This document shows positions 26,410-35,004 of a stretch of DNA of 64,000 bases, piece after piece. The notes under the pieces are model-generated. The model was not told where the DNA came from, made no database searches, and worked only from the letters and a program-made list of their open reading frames with translations. Source of the stretch: CAVQUE01 sp046290435 (GTDB taxonomy: Bacteria > Actinomycetota > Acidimicrobiia > Acidimicrobiales > UBA8592); NCBI GenBank assembly GCA_046290435.1, contig JBKAGO010000074.1, positions 1-64,000 on the forward strand. Reading direction: 5' to 3'. The position numbers were made by a program, and so were the translations under genes. The first letter of the stretch is position 1; each line of letters opens with the position of its first letter.

Positions 26410-26997
26410 GTGGCCGACCACCACACCAACGAATCGGACGAACCCCGCCTCGGCCGACCGCCGAAGCTCGACGACCGTGGCCGCCCCACGCGCGAGCGCC
26501 TGCTGGCCGCCGCGATGGCGGCCTGCGTCGAATGCGGCTTCGAGGGCGTCACCCTCGGCGACATCGCATCACGCGCCGGTGTCTCCACGCCGGCGATCTA
26601 CAACCACTTCGACGGCAAGTCCGACCTGCTGGTGCAGGCCTGCCGGTGGGCGCTGGCCCGCATGGCCGAGCCCGACGACGACGCCAGACCCGACCCGTCC
26701 GAAGTCGTCACCCGCTACCTCAGCCCCGAGTTCGCGGATGCCCGCGTGCTGCAGCTGGAGCTCCATCTGGCGTCGCTGCGCCACGACGACGTCCGCGACC
26801 TGCTGGCCAAGTGGCACGGCGACAACGCGTCGGTCTGGACCGGTGCGGGCGTCGAGCTCACCACCGTGAAGCTCTGGTACCTGCTGCTGTTGGGCCTGGC
26901 GCAGCTCGACGCGGTGACGTCACTCGAGGTCGGCCACGCCCAGCTCGAGCACCATGCCCAACAGCTCGTGGCGCGCCTGTTCGCGCCCGGGCACTGA
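26410..26997 (+). CDS. TetR-family transcriptional regulator
   Basis: 195 residues. The N-terminal helix-turn-helix reads VTLGDIASRAGVSTPAIYNHFDGKSDLLVQA, a canonical TetR DNA-binding domain. The ligand domain is short and Leu/His-rich. The GTG at 26410 is preceded by GGAGG 4 bases upstream and a TAGTCT box near 26382. No divergent partner; possible targets are the flavoprotein/ATP-grasp pair upstream or the membrane protein downstream. Confidence 0.87.
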   Translation: MADHHTNESDEPRLGRPPKLDDRGRPTRERLLAAAMAACVECGFEGVTLGDIASRAGVSTPAIYNHFDGKSDLLVQACRWALARMAEPDDDARPDPSEVVTRYLSPEFADARVLQLELHLASLRHDDVRDLLAKWHGDNASVWTGAGVELTTVKLWYLLLLGLAQLDAVTSLEVGHAQLEHHAQQLVARLFAPGH

Positions 26998-27061
26998 CCG
27001 GCGGGGCCGTTCGGCTGTGCGGGCAGCGACGCGCACGGGACGTCCTCGCCCTCACCCAGCC

Positions 27062-29074
27062 ATGCCCCGACCGAGCGGTGCCGTCGGATTCGCGTTGGCG
27101 GCGATCGTGGCCGTCGCGGTGTCGCTTGCGCTCGTCGGGTCTGCCGGAGCCCAGGACTCGGCGGCGAACGCCCAGCCGGCGGATCCCTCGGGCGAGGCCC
27201 CCACCGCCGACGAGATCGCCCTGGCCGAGCGTCACGCCCCCATCGTGTTCGTGCGCCAACAGGACGCGCCGTGCGACACCGACGGCGAACCCTTCGAACC
27301 CGCGCCCGTCGACATCGTGCTCGACAACCCCGAGGTGCTGCTGCGCCAGGTCGGCAACGACGACCCCGTCACCGTCATCGGCCCGAGCGCAGCCGACATC
27401 TTCGACCTGCGCGAAGGCTGGTATCTCGACTTCCCCGGCGACGCGCTCGAACCCGGCTGCGTCTTCGAGGAGGACTTCGACCGCTTCTACGACGGCCAGA
27501 GCGTCGTGTACTCCCATGTCGCCACCGAGGCCGACCGCCCCGGGTTGCTCGCATTGCAGTACTGGTTCTTCTGGTACCACAACCCGTCCAAGAACGATCA
27601 CGAGGGCGACTGGGAGTTCATCTCGCTGCTCTTCGAGGCCGACACCGCCGCCGAGGCCCTGGCGTCGGAGCCGATCTCGGTCGGATACGCCCAGCACGAG
27701 GGCGGCGAACACGCCGACTGGGACGACCCGAAGCTCGACCGCGAGGGCGACCGACCCATCGTGTTCCCGGCGGTCGGCTCGCACGCCTCCTACTTCTCCC
27801 AGGCGCTGTACTTCGGCCGCAGCGGCGCCGAGGGCTTCGGCTGCGACAACACCGACGGGCCCTCGCGCCGGCTCGACCCGACCGTGGTCGCGTTGCCCGA
27901 ACGGGTGACCGACCCCGACGACCCGCTGGCTTGGCTGTCGTTCCAGGGCCGGTGGGGCCAACGCGAGCGGGCCTTCTTCAACGGACCGACCGGCCCGTAC
28001 GCCAAGGGGCGCTGGACCGAGCCCGTCACCTGGCACGAGAACCTGCGGGACTCGAGTTTCGTGGTGCCCGGCGGCGACCGCTTCGGCGACGACGTCGTCC
28101 GGTCGTTCTGCAGCAGCGTCGAGTTCGGCTCGACCTGGCTGCGACGCTCCGTTCGATCGCCCACCACGGCACTCGTCACGCTCGCCATCATCGCGACGCT
28201 GGCCGTCGCCACGGTCCGCACCACCCGCTGGCGTCCGGTGACGACCACCCCGATCCGCCACAGCCGGGCGCTCGGTCAGATCGCCGCCGCGGCCTACCGT
28301 GTCTGGTTCGCCCGGCCGGGCGCCATGGTGGCCATCGGACTGATCTCGATACCCGTCGCGTTCGCCACCGCCATCGTCGAGGTCGCCGTCGAGTCGCTGC
28401 CGTTCGTCGATCGCCTGCTCGAGCTGGCCGGCACCCGCAGCGAGGTGGGCGTGCTGGTCGCGCTGCTCGTCGGCGGTGTCGGCAACCTCCTTGCGTTCAC
28501 CTACATCTCGGCGGTGGTCGCGCACGTCATCGCCGGGTTCGATCGAGCCCACGCCGGCGGCGGCGCCCCCGATTTCGCCAAGGTGCGCCTCGACGGCTCG
28601 GAGGTCCGGCGACTGGTCCGCGCGGTGGCACGCGCGACGGTCGTCGTCGTCGGCCTGCTGATCTCGGTGGTCGGCATCCCGTGGGCGATCCGTCAGCTGG
28701 TGCGCTACCAGGTGGTCCCCCAGGTGATCGCCCTCGAGGGAGCCGACGGCCGCCAGGCCCTGGCTCGCAGCACCGCGCTGGTGCGCCAGCGCTGGTGGTG
28801 GACCGCCGGCGTCATCGCCGTGGTGCAGGCGCTGATCGCCATCGGTGGTATCGCCATGGCGCTCGTCGTCCTGCTGGCGTTCCCGGGCCTGCCGCTGTGG
28901 TTCTTCCACATCGCCAGCGCGAGCATCTACGTGGTCTCGATGCCCCTCGCTGCCGCAGCCATGACCTACGTCTACGGCAGCCTCGCCGCCACCGAGGCCG
29001 CCTCGGCCGATGCGGACCCGACATCGCCGGCGGCGCACGGCGACGACCGCGTCACCGACGGCGCAAGGGTCTGA
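27062..29074 (+). CDS. Vps62-like domain fused to a multi-span membrane domain
   Basis: 670 residues. A signal peptide (hydrophobic core residues 8-30, then AQDSAANAQ) leads to an extracytoplasmic domain. LQYWFFWYHNPSKNDHEGDW, followed by VGYAQHEGGEHADW and FPAVGSHASYF, is the His/Asp-rich core of Vps62/DUF946 proteins. After one membrane span near residue 370, the C-terminal 280 residues hold about five or six more spans with a cytosolic RSTALVRQRWWW segment, like the glycerophosphodiesterase-associated membrane domain. The extracellular part is poor in Cys. Function unknown; surface lipid or envelope role is a guess. Confidence 0.72.
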   Translation: MPRPSGAVGFALAAIVAVAVSLALVGSAGAQDSAANAQPADPSGEAPTADEIALAERHAPIVFVRQQDAPCDTDGEPFEPAPVDIVLDNPEVLLRQVGNDDPVTVIGPSAADIFDLREGWYLDFPGDALEPGCVFEEDFDRFYDGQSVVYSHVATEADRPGLLALQYWFFWYHNPSKNDHEGDWEFISLLFEADTAAEALASEPISVGYAQHEGGEHADWDDPKLDREGDRPIVFPAVGSHASYFSQALYFGRSGAEGFGCDNTDGPSRRLDPTVVALPERVTDPDDPLAWLSFQGRWGQRERAFFNGPTGPYAKGRWTEPVTWHENLRDSSFVVPGGDRFGDDVVRSFCSSVEFGSTWLRRSVRSPTTALVTLAIIATLAVATVRTTRWRPVTTTPIRHSRALGQIAAAAYRVWFARPGAMVAIGLISIPVAFATAIVEVAVESLPFVDRLLELAGTRSEVGVLVALLVGGVGNLLAFTYISAVVAHVIAGFDRAHAGGGAPDFAKVRLDGSEVRRLVRAVARATVVVVGLLISVVGIPWAIRQLVRYQVVPQVIALEGADGRQALARSTALVRQRWWWTAGVIAVVQALIAIGGIAMALVVLLAFPGLPLWFFHIASASIYVVSMPLAAAAMTYVYGSLAATEAASADADPTSPAAHGDDRVTDGARV

Positions 29075-29132
29075 TGTCGCCTCGGTGGACCATGACGAAC
29101 GCCCGCATGCGACGAGCAGGGAGGTCCTGACC

Positions 29133-30119
29133 GTGTCCGACTTCGAAGCGCCGCTCCACGTCTCCACCGGGACGTTGCCCGATCGGGACCGGGTCGCAGC
29201 GCTCGTCGTGGAGGCACACGATCGCTACCGGGACACCCACGACGGCCAGTGTTCGCAGGTGTATCCGGCCCTGGCCGCAGCGGATCCCTCGCTCTACGGG
29301 CTGTGCCTGCTGTCCACCGCCGGCACCGTCCACTGCGCCGGCGACAGCGATGTGCGCTTCGCGCTCATGAGCCTCGCCAAGCCCTTCGTGCTGGCGCTCG
29401 TCTGCGAGCTCGTGGGCGCAGAGACCGTGCGGCAGGCGATCGGCCTGAACGCCACGGGCGCGCCGTTCAACTCCGTCGAAGCGGTCGAGCGGGCCCCGGG
29501 CGGGCGTACCAACCCGATGGTCAACGCCGGGGCGATCGCCACCATCGGTCTCGTGCCGGGGTCGTCCGTCGACGACAAGTGGGCGTTCATGCTCGACGGC
29601 CTGAGCCGGTTCGTGGGCCGGCCGCTCGAACTCGACGACGATGTGTATCGGTCGGTGGCGGCGACCAACCACCGCAACCGCGCGCTCGGCAACCTGCTGC
29701 ACAGCCTGGGCGCACTCGAGACGGATCCCGACGAGGCGGTCGAGCTCTACACCCGTCAGAGCTGCCTGTCGGTCGACGCCGGCGATCTGGCCGGCGCCGG
29801 AGCCACGCTGGCCAACGGTGGGGTGCAGCCGATCACCGGCGAACGGGTCGTCGAAGCCTCGGTGTGCCACGGCGTCATGGCGACGATGGCCACCGCCGGC
29901 CTCTACGACACGTCGGGCGACTGGCTGTGGGACATCGGGCTGCCCGGCAAGAGCGGCATCGGCGGCGGCATCGTCGCCGTGTCGCCCGGCAAGGGCGCCC
30001 TGGGCGTGTTCTCCCCGCCGCTCGATACGGCAGGCAACAGCGTGCGGGGCCAGCTGGCCGCCGCGTTCCTGTCGAAGGCGTTGGGGCTGGACCTCTTCGC
30101 CACGACGCCGAGCGGCTGA
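29133..30119 (+). CDS. glsA: glutaminase
   Basis: Hydrolyses glutamine to glutamate and ammonia. The 328-residue protein has the beta-lactamase-like Ser-Lys pair in ALMSLAKPFVLAL, the substrate loop GGRTNPMVNAGAI, CLSVDAGDLAGAGATLANGG and GLPGKSGIGGGIVAV, all characteristic of the glsA family. The GTG at 29133 is supported by AGGGAGG 8 bases upstream. It stands alone in its direction. Expression control not visible. Confidence 0.93.
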   Translation: MSDFEAPLHVSTGTLPDRDRVAALVVEAHDRYRDTHDGQCSQVYPALAAADPSLYGLCLLSTAGTVHCAGDSDVRFALMSLAKPFVLALVCELVGAETVRQAIGLNATGAPFNSVEAVERAPGGRTNPMVNAGAIATIGLVPGSSVDDKWAFMLDGLSRFVGRPLELDDDVYRSVAATNHRNRALGNLLHSLGALETDPDEAVELYTRQSCLSVDAGDLAGAGATLANGGVQPITGERVVEASVCHGVMATMATAGLYDTSGDWLWDIGLPGKSGIGGGIVAVSPGKGALGVFSPPLDTAGNSVRGQLAAAFLSKALGLDLFATTPSG

Positions 30120-30206
30120 TCCGGACCCAGCCGCTCCGGTTCGCTGCGCGCAGGGCCGCTCGGGCCCGCGGCGTCCGGGATCAGTGGCCGGTGTCCGTGG
30201 CCGGTG

Positions 30207-31001
30207 TCAGTGGCCGGTGAACTCGGCGGGGCGCTTCTCCAGGAAGCTGGCGAGGCCTTCGCGGAAGTCCTGGGTCTGGAACAGCGGCAACAGCGCGAGG
30301 TACTGGCGCTGCACGTGGTCCTCGAGGCCCTCGGTGGCAGCCATGCGCATCAGCCGCTTCGCGGCACGCACCGCGAGGGGCGCGTTGGCGGCGATCTCGA
30401 CGGCCAGCGCGTGGGCGGTGGGGGCGAGGTCGTCGGCGGGGACCACCTGGCTGACGAGACCGAGGTCGAGGGCCTCGGTGGCGCTGAGGGTGCGGGCCGT
30501 GAACAGCAACTCGGCGGCCTTGGACCAGCCGACGATGCGCGGCAGCAGCCAGGTGCCGCCGCTCTCGGGGACCAGGCCCCGCTTGGTGTAGGCGGCCGAG
30601 AGCTTGGCGCCCTCGGCGGCGATGCGGATGTCGCACCCGAGCGCGAGGTCGAGGCCGTAGCCCGCAGCGCCGCCGTTGAGCGCGGCGATGGTGGGCGTGT
30701 CGATCTTGTGCAACACCACCGGCGGCGCGTCGCGCAGGTCGAACTCGCCGGTGGCGAGCCCGGCACCCTCGGCGCCGATGCCGTCGCCCTTGGCGGCGGC
30801 GCCGACGTCGAGGCCGGCACACCAGGCTCGCCCGGCGCCGGTGATGACGATGGCCCGCACGTCGGGATCGTGATCGGCGACCAGGAGGTGCTCGGAGAGA
30901 TTGGCCAGCATGGCGCTGGTGATGGTGTTCATCCGGTCGGGCCGGTTGAAGGTGATCGTGCCGACGTGGTCGGCGACCTCGTAGAGGATGTCGTCGCTCA
31001 T
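30207..31001 (-). CDS. enoyl-CoA hydratase/isomerase family protein
   Basis: 264-residue crotonase. The oxyanion-hole segments are GAGRAWCAGLDVG and AALNGGAAGYGLDLALGCDIRIA. LVPESGGTWLLPRIVG carries the Glu of PESG that is catalytic in isomerase and some hydratase members. TAAGGT 6 bases before the ATG suggests a leaderless transcript. At the 3' end a 12-base unit (GTGGCCGGTGTC type) is repeated nearly three times over 30182-30220, across the stop codon. Confidence 0.9.
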   Translation of the reverse strand: MSDDILYEVADHVGTITFNRPDRMNTITSAMLANLSEHLLVADHDPDVRAIVITGAGRAWCAGLDVGAAAKGDGIGAEGAGLATGEFDLRDAPPVVLHKIDTPTIAALNGGAAGYGLDLALGCDIRIAAEGAKLSAAYTKRGLVPESGGTWLLPRIVGWSKAAELLFTARTLSATEALDLGLVSQVVPADDLAPTAHALAVEIAANAPLAVRAAKRLMRMAATEGLEDHVQRQYLALLPLFQTQDFREGLASFLEKRPAEFTGH

Positions 31002-31007
31002 GGACCG

Positions 31008-31013
31008 ACCTTA
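31008..31013 (-). promoter_or_regulatory. -10 box, leaderless enoyl-CoA hydratase
   Basis: TAAGGT on the minus strand ends 6 bases before the ATG at 31001. Confidence 0.5.
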
Positions 31014-31130
31014 GATCCTGTCGTGGCGGTCCCGCTCCGAGCACGGGGTCGCGTAATTCGGTTGACCGCAGGGCGAGACCGGTCGACGATGGGCCCGTAC
31101 ACGACGAGCCGACCACGAAGGAGGGCACCG

Positions 31131-31256
31131 ATGAAGATCGACACCACACTCGGCACCGCCCAGGCCGGCATCGCGTTCGGCGGCATCGCCGCTGTCGCCC
31201 GCCGGCAGCCGGTCGGTGGCGTCCGGGGCCTTCTCGGCCTCGACCACACCGTCTGA
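31131..31256 (+). CDS. 41-residue small protein with a strong Shine-Dalgarno
   Basis: The ATG at 31131 follows the near-ideal AAGGAGG (31118-31124) at 6 bases, in a genome where most starts lack one. The peptide has a short amphipathic start (MKIDTTLGTAQAG), a small hydrophobic stretch IAFGGIAAVA and a Gly-rich basic end. No family recognised. It is codirectional with the basic protein gene 205 bases downstream. The ribosome-binding site is the main argument that it is real. Confidence 0.5.
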   Translation: MKIDTTLGTAQAGIAFGGIAAVARRQPVGGVRGLLGLDHTV

Positions 31257-31461
31257 GCCAGGCGCGAGCTACGCCGTCGTCCCGGCGGCCATGACCGCCG
31301 CCGGTCCCGGCTCCTGACGCGTCGTCCGACGCGTTCCTCCGACCGCTGTCCCTTGCGACACCGGTCCGTTCCCACCTTGCCGCCGCGGCGCGTCCGATGC
31401 GCGCCTCGGGATCCACTTCCGTCCTCCCCTGCGCGACCGCGCCGTATCTCCGGAGACCATC

Positions 31462-31866
31462 GTGTTGTCCAACCATCCCCATGTCGCCGCGGAGCTGGCC
31501 GCAGCCCACCGCGACGATCTCCTCCGTCAGGCCGACAGCCGGCGGCTCCGCCGTTTCGCCCGAGCGGCGCGACGAGCGGAGCGGCGGGCGCCGAAGCAGG
31601 CCGACCGCACTGACCAGCCCGATCCGACCGATCGCCCAGCGGCCGACGATTCGGGTAGCGAACCGGGCGCCGTCGACGAGATGTCCGCACCGGCGGCCCG
31701 ACCGATCATCGAAACCGAGCCGGCGCCGCGCCGGCTCGGCCCGGTAGCGGCGCCGGGGTCGGTCACATGTCGAGTTCGGGGTAGAAGCTCTGGGCTCCCG
31801 TGTCGGCGACGCCGCGCAGCACTTCGACGTGGCTGGGGAAACCGGGCTCGACGTCGTCGAGGCTGA
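31462..31866 (+). CDS. small Arg/Ala-rich protein of unknown function
   Basis: 134 residues. The N-terminal segment HVAAELAAAHRDDLLRQADSRRLRRFARAARRAERR is an Ala/Arg amphipathic helix of a kind common in small actinobacterial proteins. It is followed by a Pro/Asp-rich linker. Third-codon GC is high up to about 31770; after that the frame runs antisense to the candidate selenoprotein gene (stop at 31763) and looks non-coding, so the true C-terminus may be shorter in function. GGAG lies 7 bases before the GTG. Confidence 0.5.
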   Translation: MLSNHPHVAAELAAAHRDDLLRQADSRRLRRFARAARRAERRAPKQADRTDQPDPTDRPAADDSGSEPGAVDEMSAPAARPIIETEPAPRRLGPVAAPGSVTCRVRGRSSGLPCRRRRAALRRGWGNRARRRRG

Positions 31867-32815
31867 GGGCCTGGCGGACATAGCTCCAGTTGTCGGGGTC
31901 GAGCTCTCGGGCCCGGTCGAAGTGCGGCCGGGCCGCGTCGGGTTCGCCTCGGCGGTACAGGTGCTGGGCGAGGTCGAAGTGCGCGGCGGCCAGCGCGTGC
32001 TCGGGCGGGCGGGGCCGTGACCGGGCGATGACCTCGTCGGGGCCGAGCACGTACGCGCTGTCGGCACCATTGGCCACCCAGTCGCGCACGGCGATGACGT
32101 AGCGGCCGGGTTCGCCGATCCGATCGAGGATGGCGCCGTACACGTCGCGGTGTTCGGCCGGCACCCGGGACAGATCGACCTGGCGCGCCGCGGCAGGGTC
32201 GGACAAATCTGCCGGCGCGAAGGCCGGCTCGGCGGGCCGCACGAGCGTGCCGGTCTCGTCGATCCACACCCCGAAGGGCACGTTGGTGATCCCGAATGCG
32301 TCGACCAGGGTCAGCGCCGGGTCGACGAGCGCCGGATGGGTCGGGGCCGCGGCGTCGTGGAACGGGCGGGCGGCCTCGATGTCGGTGTCGAGGGCGACGG
32401 TCACGACCGTGGCGCCCTGGGGTTCGAGCTCAGCGTGGAGTGCCTGCCACACGGGCAGCTGGAACTTGCAGTCTCACCACGAGGCCCAGGCGATGAGCAG
32501 CACCTTGCGGCCGCGCAGCGAGGCGAGGTCGTAGGCGTCGCCGCCGAAGTCGTCGAGGACGATGTCGGGCACCGTGGCGCTGTCGAGCACCGAGCCCGAC
32601 GAACGGGGCCCGAGCGCCCACAGGCCGTGGTCCGCGTCGGCGACGAGCGGCATGTCCATGGCGTCGGCGAACGCCGCCAGGTCGATCGGGCCGGAGCTGT
32701 CGATGCCAGGCAGGGGCACGCACTGGTGCCCCTTGCACGCACCCTGGGGTTTGATCTCCCAGCCGGTGCGCTCGGCGATCTCGGCAGCGGTGAGCGTGGG
32801 ACGGTCGAGCACCAT
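31763..32815 (-). CDS. thioredoxin-fold (TlpA/redoxin) protein, candidate selenoprotein
   Basis: One continuous frame of 350 residues if the TGA at 32474-32476 is read through. The first part has a CxxxxC motif (GACKGHQCVPLPG) and the strand VPDIVLDDFGG. The redox centre reads RKVLLIAWASW-TGA-DCKFQLPVWQ, where relatives have Cys at the TGA (SWCxC-like). Downstream come VVTVALD, the cis-Pro loop NVPFGVWID and a C-terminal TPR-like helix pair. Both halves are fully family-like and in the same frame, and a SECIS-type hairpin begins 15 bases after the TGA. Sec at residue 114 is the favoured reading; a recent Cys-to-stop mutation is the alternative. TAGCGT 6 bases before the ATG indicates leaderless expression. 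Confidence 0.7.
32444..32458 (-). promoter_or_regulatory. putative bacterial SECIS hairpin
   Basis: On the minus-strand mRNA, CUGCC (32458-32454) pairs with GGCAG (32448-32444) around the loop CGUGU. The loop begins 20 bases after the UGA and has G as its second base, matching the rules for bacterial SECIS elements (apical loop about 16-37 bases downstream, G in the first two loop positions). Weaker CAG/CUG and GUUC/GAAC pairings could extend it below. Confidence 0.55.
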
Positions 32816-32821
32816 CGCGTA

Positions 32822-32827
32822 ACGCTA
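32822..32827 (-). promoter_or_regulatory. -10 box, leaderless candidate selenoprotein gene
   Basis: TAGCGT on the minus strand ends 6 bases before the ATG at 32815; no ribosome-binding site. Confidence 0.5.
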
Positions 32828-32889
32828 GTGCCGTCGGGTCAGGCGACGCTCGGGCGCCCTCGGGCGGAGTCACGCTGGTATGACCGGGT

Positions 32890-32895
32890 TATACT
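32890..32895 (+). promoter_or_regulatory. -10 box of the mazEF-like operon
   Basis: TATACT, the best consensus -10 in the window, ends 7 bases before the GTG at 32903, so the mRNA should be leaderless. Confidence 0.65.
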
Positions 32896-32902
32896 CCGGG
32901 AC

Positions 32903-33139
32903 GTGAAGACCGCGGTATCGATCCCCGACACGCTCTTCGAGGCGGCCGACGAGCTCGCCCGCCGGCTGGGCATCAGCCGCAGCGAGCTCTATGCCCGGGC
33001 GCTGGCCCGGGAACTGGCAGCCGAGAGCGACGCGCTCGTCACGTCGCGCCTCGACGAGGTCTATGCCGACGTCGACTCGTCGATCGACGATGCCGTGGCA
33101 ACGGCGCAACGGCGTGCGCTCGAGTCGAGCGAATGGTGA
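32903..33139 (+). CDS. mazE: ribbon-helix-helix antitoxin paired with MazF
   Basis: 78 residues. VKTAVSIPDTLFEAADELARRLGISRSELYARALARELA is an RHH DNA-binding domain; the acidic C-terminal half (VYADVDSSIDDAVATAQ) would neutralise the toxin. The MazF gene starts 13 bases downstream. This is the RHH-type MazE typical of actinobacteria rather than the AbrB-type of E. coli. Autoregulation from the overlapping promoter is expected. Confidence 0.85.
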   Translation: MKTAVSIPDTLFEAADELARRLGISRSELYARALARELAAESDALVTSRLDEVYADVDSSIDDAVATAQRRALESSEW

Positions 33140-33152
33140 CGGGCCGCTGACG

Positions 33153-33488
33153 ATGGAACGCGGCGAGATCTGGTGGGCCGATCTCGGCGAACCTCGGGGA
33201 TCCGCACCGGCGTTCCGGCGGCCCGTGCTCGTTGCTTCCTCCGACGCCTATAACAGCAGCCGCATCGCAACGGTCGTCTGCGCCGTGATCACCTCGAACC
33301 TCCGCCTCGCCGACGCCCCCGGCAACGTGCTGTTGGCCGACGGCTCCGGGCTCGATCGCCCCTCGGTGGTCAACTGCTCACAGGTCGTCACCCTCGACAA
33401 GGGTGAGCTGACCGAACGGGTCGGCCGCGTTCCGGCAGATGTCCTGCGCCTCGTCGACGCCGGGCTGCGGCGCGTCCTCGCCCTCTGA
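33153..33488 (+). CDS. mazF: MazF/PemK-family mRNA interferase toxin
   Basis: 111 residues. The N-terminal MERGEIWWADLGEPRGSAPAFRRPVLV, the strand TVVCAVITSNLR and the conserved SVVNCSQVVTLDKGELTERVG match the PemK/MazF endoribonuclease fold. The Arg of the FRRPVLV loop and Ser/Thr near the ITSN strand form the usual active site. Start at ATG 33153, directly after the antitoxin. It ends 49 bases from the convergent DUF222-HNH gene. Confidence 0.9.
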   Translation: MERGEIWWADLGEPRGSAPAFRRPVLVASSDAYNSSRIATVVCAVITSNLRLADAPGNVLLADGSGLDRPSVVNCSQVVTLDKGELTERVGRVPADVLRLVDAGLRRVLAL

Positions 33489-33537
33489 GGACGCCCAGGC
33501 CGATTGCTCGTTGCAACGGCGGCCGTCGAGGGTCGGT

Positions 33538-34557
33538 TCACGCTGTCGGTGGGTGGTGGCGTCTGTGGTGGCAGGGGGCGCAGCGGAGTTGGAGTTCGTC
33601 GACGAGGGTGCGTCGGGTGGTTTCGTATTCGGGGACGTGGTCGTATTCGGCGAGGTCGTGGCGGCCGCAGTCGACGCAGCTGCGGTCGCGTTCCTTCACG
33701 ACTCGCTTCTGGCGGGCGGTGGGGTGGCGTTGGCGGCCGGATGCGTTGATGGGCTTGGCGTCGGCGTCGTGGATCAACACCCGCAGGAACGCCTCGGGTA
33801 CGAGCTCGGCGATGATCGTGTCGCTGATGGGGGTGCCGTCGTCGGTCGTGGCGCCGTCGCCGCGAACGTGGAAGATGACTTCGGTGTCGACCGTGCCGGT
33901 GCCCTCGTCGAGGATCTCCTCGACCGCATCGGCGTACTGGGCGGCGCTCGACGGGTAGGTGCCGTCGGCTTCGCGGCGGGCCTTGGAGCGCATGACCAGC
34001 ACCGACAGCACCGAGATCAGCACCGCGGCGATGTGGGGTTGGAGGCGCAGGGTGAACACGACCATTCCGTCTGCCTCGGTGCGCCACTTCACCGAACGCG
34101 ACGCCCGCTGACGCGCTGCGATGTCCTCGGCCGGAAGGTTGCGGTGCATCCACGCGGCGATGACCTTGCCGACCTCTGACGCCGCCACACCGGCCACCAG
34201 GTCGACGAGTTCGGCCTCGTTCTCCGGCGTCGCCGTGCGGGTCAAGGTCCGCACCGCCGAATACACCAGACGCTGCTCGGCGAACGCCTCGGCGGTGACA
34301 GGCAGCTGTGTGAGGGCCTTGCCGATGCGGATCCACTCCCGCGCGGTGCAGGCCTCGACATCGGCCACCGTGGCGAGCCAGTGCGCCGGCGTCGGCGACC
34401 CATCCAGGATCCACTCCGGCGACTCCGCGAACGCCGCCGCAGCCACGACGATGCGGTACTGGTAGCGGCGGAGTTCGCCGGACAACGCCACCAGCTCTGC
34501 CCCGAGCGGACCCGCCCCCACCACGGGGCTTCGCTCGAGGGTGCTCGTCTTCTCCAC
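33538..34557 (-). CDS. DUF222-HNH endonuclease (13E12 repeat family), copy A
   Basis: 339 residues. The DUF222 region (about 1-250) contains SPEWILDGSPTPAHWLATVADV and MHRNLPAEDIAARQRASRSV. The C-terminal HNH zinc-nuclease reads CVDCGRHDLAEYDHV...LRCAPCHHRRHH. This is the actinobacterial 13E12 repeat family, known as repetitive and phage-associated in mycobacteria. Two further near-identical copies lie at 45.1 and 51.5 kb, all leftward. The GTG start (34557) follows a conserved 5' module. Role unproven: mobile or defence nuclease. Confidence 0.88.
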   Translation of the reverse strand: MEKTSTLERSPVVGAGPLGAELVALSGELRRYQYRIVVAAAAFAESPEWILDGSPTPAHWLATVADVEACTAREWIRIGKALTQLPVTAEAFAEQRLVYSAVRTLTRTATPENEAELVDLVAGVAASEVGKVIAAWMHRNLPAEDIAARQRASRSVKWRTEADGMVVFTLRLQPHIAAVLISVLSVLVMRSKARREADGTYPSSAAQYADAVEEILDEGTGTVDTEVIFHVRGDGATTDDGTPISDTIIAELVPEAFLRVLIHDADAKPINASGRQRHPTARQKRVVKERDRSCVDCGRHDLAEYDHVPEYETTRRTLVDELQLRCAPCHHRRHHPPTA

Positions 34558-34575
34558 GGGACCTACTCCTTGGGT

Positions 34576-34732
34576 GTCGCTACGATCGAGGGATCGGTCA
34601 GAGGGGAAGTGCGGTTCAGCGATCGGCGACCCTGTACACCGCCAGCCGGACGCGCCCCCGGACGCGTCCGACGGCCCTTCGCCCTACCTCGACACCGCAA
34701 CACCGCAGGTCAGCGACGCGTCCGCGGACGCG
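34576..34732. repeat. conserved 5' module of HNH copy A
   Basis: It starts with the shared GTCGCTACGATCGAGGGATC block (34576-34595) and ends with a 25-base sequence (34708-34732) that recurs identically upstream of copies B and C. The 25-mer contains the perfect 14-bp palindrome GCGTCCGCGGACGC. The right arm of the long inverted repeat seen in copy C is decayed here. The remaining gap to 35004 shows only a possible 26-codon frame on the minus strand (34928-35008). Confidence 0.8.
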
Positions 34733-35004
34733 GCCCGCTTCGAGGGACGCGCACATCGCCGGGAGTGAGCCGCTGGCGGATTTTCGAGCGCTGCGATTAC
34801 GGGCGGTCGCCCGACCTGGCATAGTCGGCCGGAAGTGCCGATCTGTACGGGCCAATCGGTTCGTGATGGCTGCGGATATGGGTGGACCTGGGCCGTGCGC
34901 AGGGGCCATGGCTCACCGTCGAGACCCTCAGTCCGGGAAGTCGTCGCTCCAGATGTCGACAGCGAACACGACCAGCGCACCCTCCCGCGGGTCGAGGTCC
35001 GGCC

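Noticed and set aside
30182..30220. 12-bp near-tandem repeat across the hydratase stop codon
   Set aside because: Too few and imperfect copies to treat as an element; noted only within the gene entry.
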